Part shown: in pieces, positions 60,085-60,471 of the stretch
Layout of the letters: every line of letters begins with the position of its first letter
How positions within the stretch are numbered: the stretch's first letter is position 1
DNA from: an uncultured Clostridia bacterium
GTDB lineage: Bacteria; Bacillota; Clostridia; Peptostreptococcales; Anaerovoracaceae
Direction of reading: 5' to 3'
DNA length: 60,471 nt
Assembly (NCBI GenBank): GCA_938034165.1
Contig: CALHKP010000054.1
Span: 1 to 60,471, forward strand
The notes under the pieces: generated by a model
The model's input: only the letters and a program-made list of their open reading frames with translations
Databases searched by the model: none
What the model was told of the DNA's origin: nothing
Program-made: the position numbers and the translations under genes

Positions 60085-60471
60085 CTACAGCTGGCCAAAT
60101 ACAGCACTGTTTGATGCTTCTTTTACCAACTGATCCTTTAAAATCACGTTTTTTTCTTCTTCCAGGTGCATATCATCAAACAGGGATAATTGCCTGTAAC
60201 TGTCCCTGTTTTCTATATCCCATACTTTCCGCCTCTCATCCCCTATAAGGGCGCTGGTGATGGAATCTTCATCCAGTCTGAAGGAAACTTCCATTTTCCC
60301 GGAACAGGTGATAAAATAACGGGCCCGCTTCAAAACAACTCCTATCCGTTTTAAACCATCAAAATCCAATTTTCCCTGCTTTCTGGCAGAGATGATACGT
60401 CTGGCAGATCTCACCCCTACTCCGGGTATACGAAGAAGCTGTTCGTAAGAAGCTTTATTTATCTCTACAGG
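60085..60471 (-). CDS. TIGR03916-like radical SAM DNA modification/repair protein, C-terminal part
   Basis: The frame is open to the window edge (128 residues visible, 5' end outside). At the edge it reads VEINKASYEQLLRIPGVGVR followed by SARRI, a helix-hairpin-helix DNA-binding motif typical of the C-terminal domain of the putative DNA modification/repair radical SAM family. The radical SAM cysteines would lie outside the window. Partner of the TIGR03915-like gene that follows. It probably belongs to a different genome from the rest of the window. Confidence 0.75.
   Translation of the reverse strand, partial: PVEINKASYEQLLRIPGVGVRSARRIISARKQGKLDFDGLKRIGVVLKRARYFITCSGKMEVSFRLDEDSITSALIGDERRKVWDIENRDSYRQLSLFDDMHLEEEKNVILKDQLVKEASNSAVFGQL

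Noticed and set aside
1..60471. CRISPR arrays, insertion sequences, prophage or tRNA/rRNA genes
   Set aside because: No regularly spaced direct repeats, transposase or phage-like frames, or tRNA/rRNA-like sequences were seen on either strand.

Overview
The window looks like a low-GC Firmicute of the class Clostridia, probably an anaerobe. The grounds are strong AGGAGG-type ribosome binding sites, TTGACA/TATAAT promoters, a CIRCE operator, a T-box leader, an oxygen-independent (cbi-type) cobalamin pathway and formate-tetrahydrofolate ligase. Family-level placement (for example near the Anaerovoracaceae) is only a guess. Nearly all genes are housekeeping or biosynthetic, and most lie on the minus strand in tightly packed operons. 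I see no phage, IS element, CRISPR array, tRNA or rRNA.

Layout. 1-3160: hom and a SEC-C protein (+), nth (-) and a GntR/FCD regulator (+). 3162-8017 (-): an M50 site-2-type protease, then clpB behind a CIRCE element, then a transglutaminase-like protein. 8086-27282 (-): one very long cobalamin/tetrapyrrole operon. It starts from a perfect-consensus promoter and a cobalamin riboswitch and runs cbiD-cbiL-cbiF-cbiG-hemA-cbiH-cbiJ-precorrin-2 dehydrogenase-hemC-cobA/hemD-hemB-hemL-cbiX-cbiET-cbiA-cbiB-cobD-cbiP-cobO-cbiC. Together these take glutamyl-tRNA to adenosylcobinamide phosphate. The nucleotide-loop genes (cobU, cobS, cobT, cobC) and cobalt transport are not here. 27345-39078 (-): glyA-plsX-rnc-smc-ftsY-der-plsY-gpsA-miaB (one-carbon supply, phospholipid synthesis, chromosome segregation, protein targeting, ribosome assembly, tRNA modification). 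39215-46109 (-): a valine T-box followed by valS-folC-lipid kinase-GNAT-thrE (split in two). 46115-50216 (-): ilvD-ilvA-ilvE. 50328-54148 (+): a four-gene surface operon (SGNH hydrolase, DUF4358, MBOAT acyltransferase, DHHW protein), probably an envelope-glycan O-acylation system. 54252-59011 (-): rbgA-rnhB-fhs-fchA-folD, a formate-to-methylene-THF module.

The right end is anomalous. At about 59370-59386 the C-terminal part of ribosomal protein L19 is joined, through a microhomology of up to 17 bases, to the 3' end of an unrelated DNA-repair gene pair (TIGR03915/TIGR03916-like) with different codon preference. L19 is essential, and upstream of it one expects trmD/rimM/rpsP. The join is therefore most likely an assembly chimera, so sequence right of about 59386 should not be assumed to come from the same genome.

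Other points worth reading: FolD has lost the residues used for cyclohydrolase activity while a separate FchA sits beside it; glutamyl-tRNA reductase lacks its C-terminal dimerisation domain; the clpB CIRCE is embedded in a larger terminator-like inverted repeat; ValS carries a five-cysteine insertion. All functional calls rest on motif recognition by eye; no database search was run.
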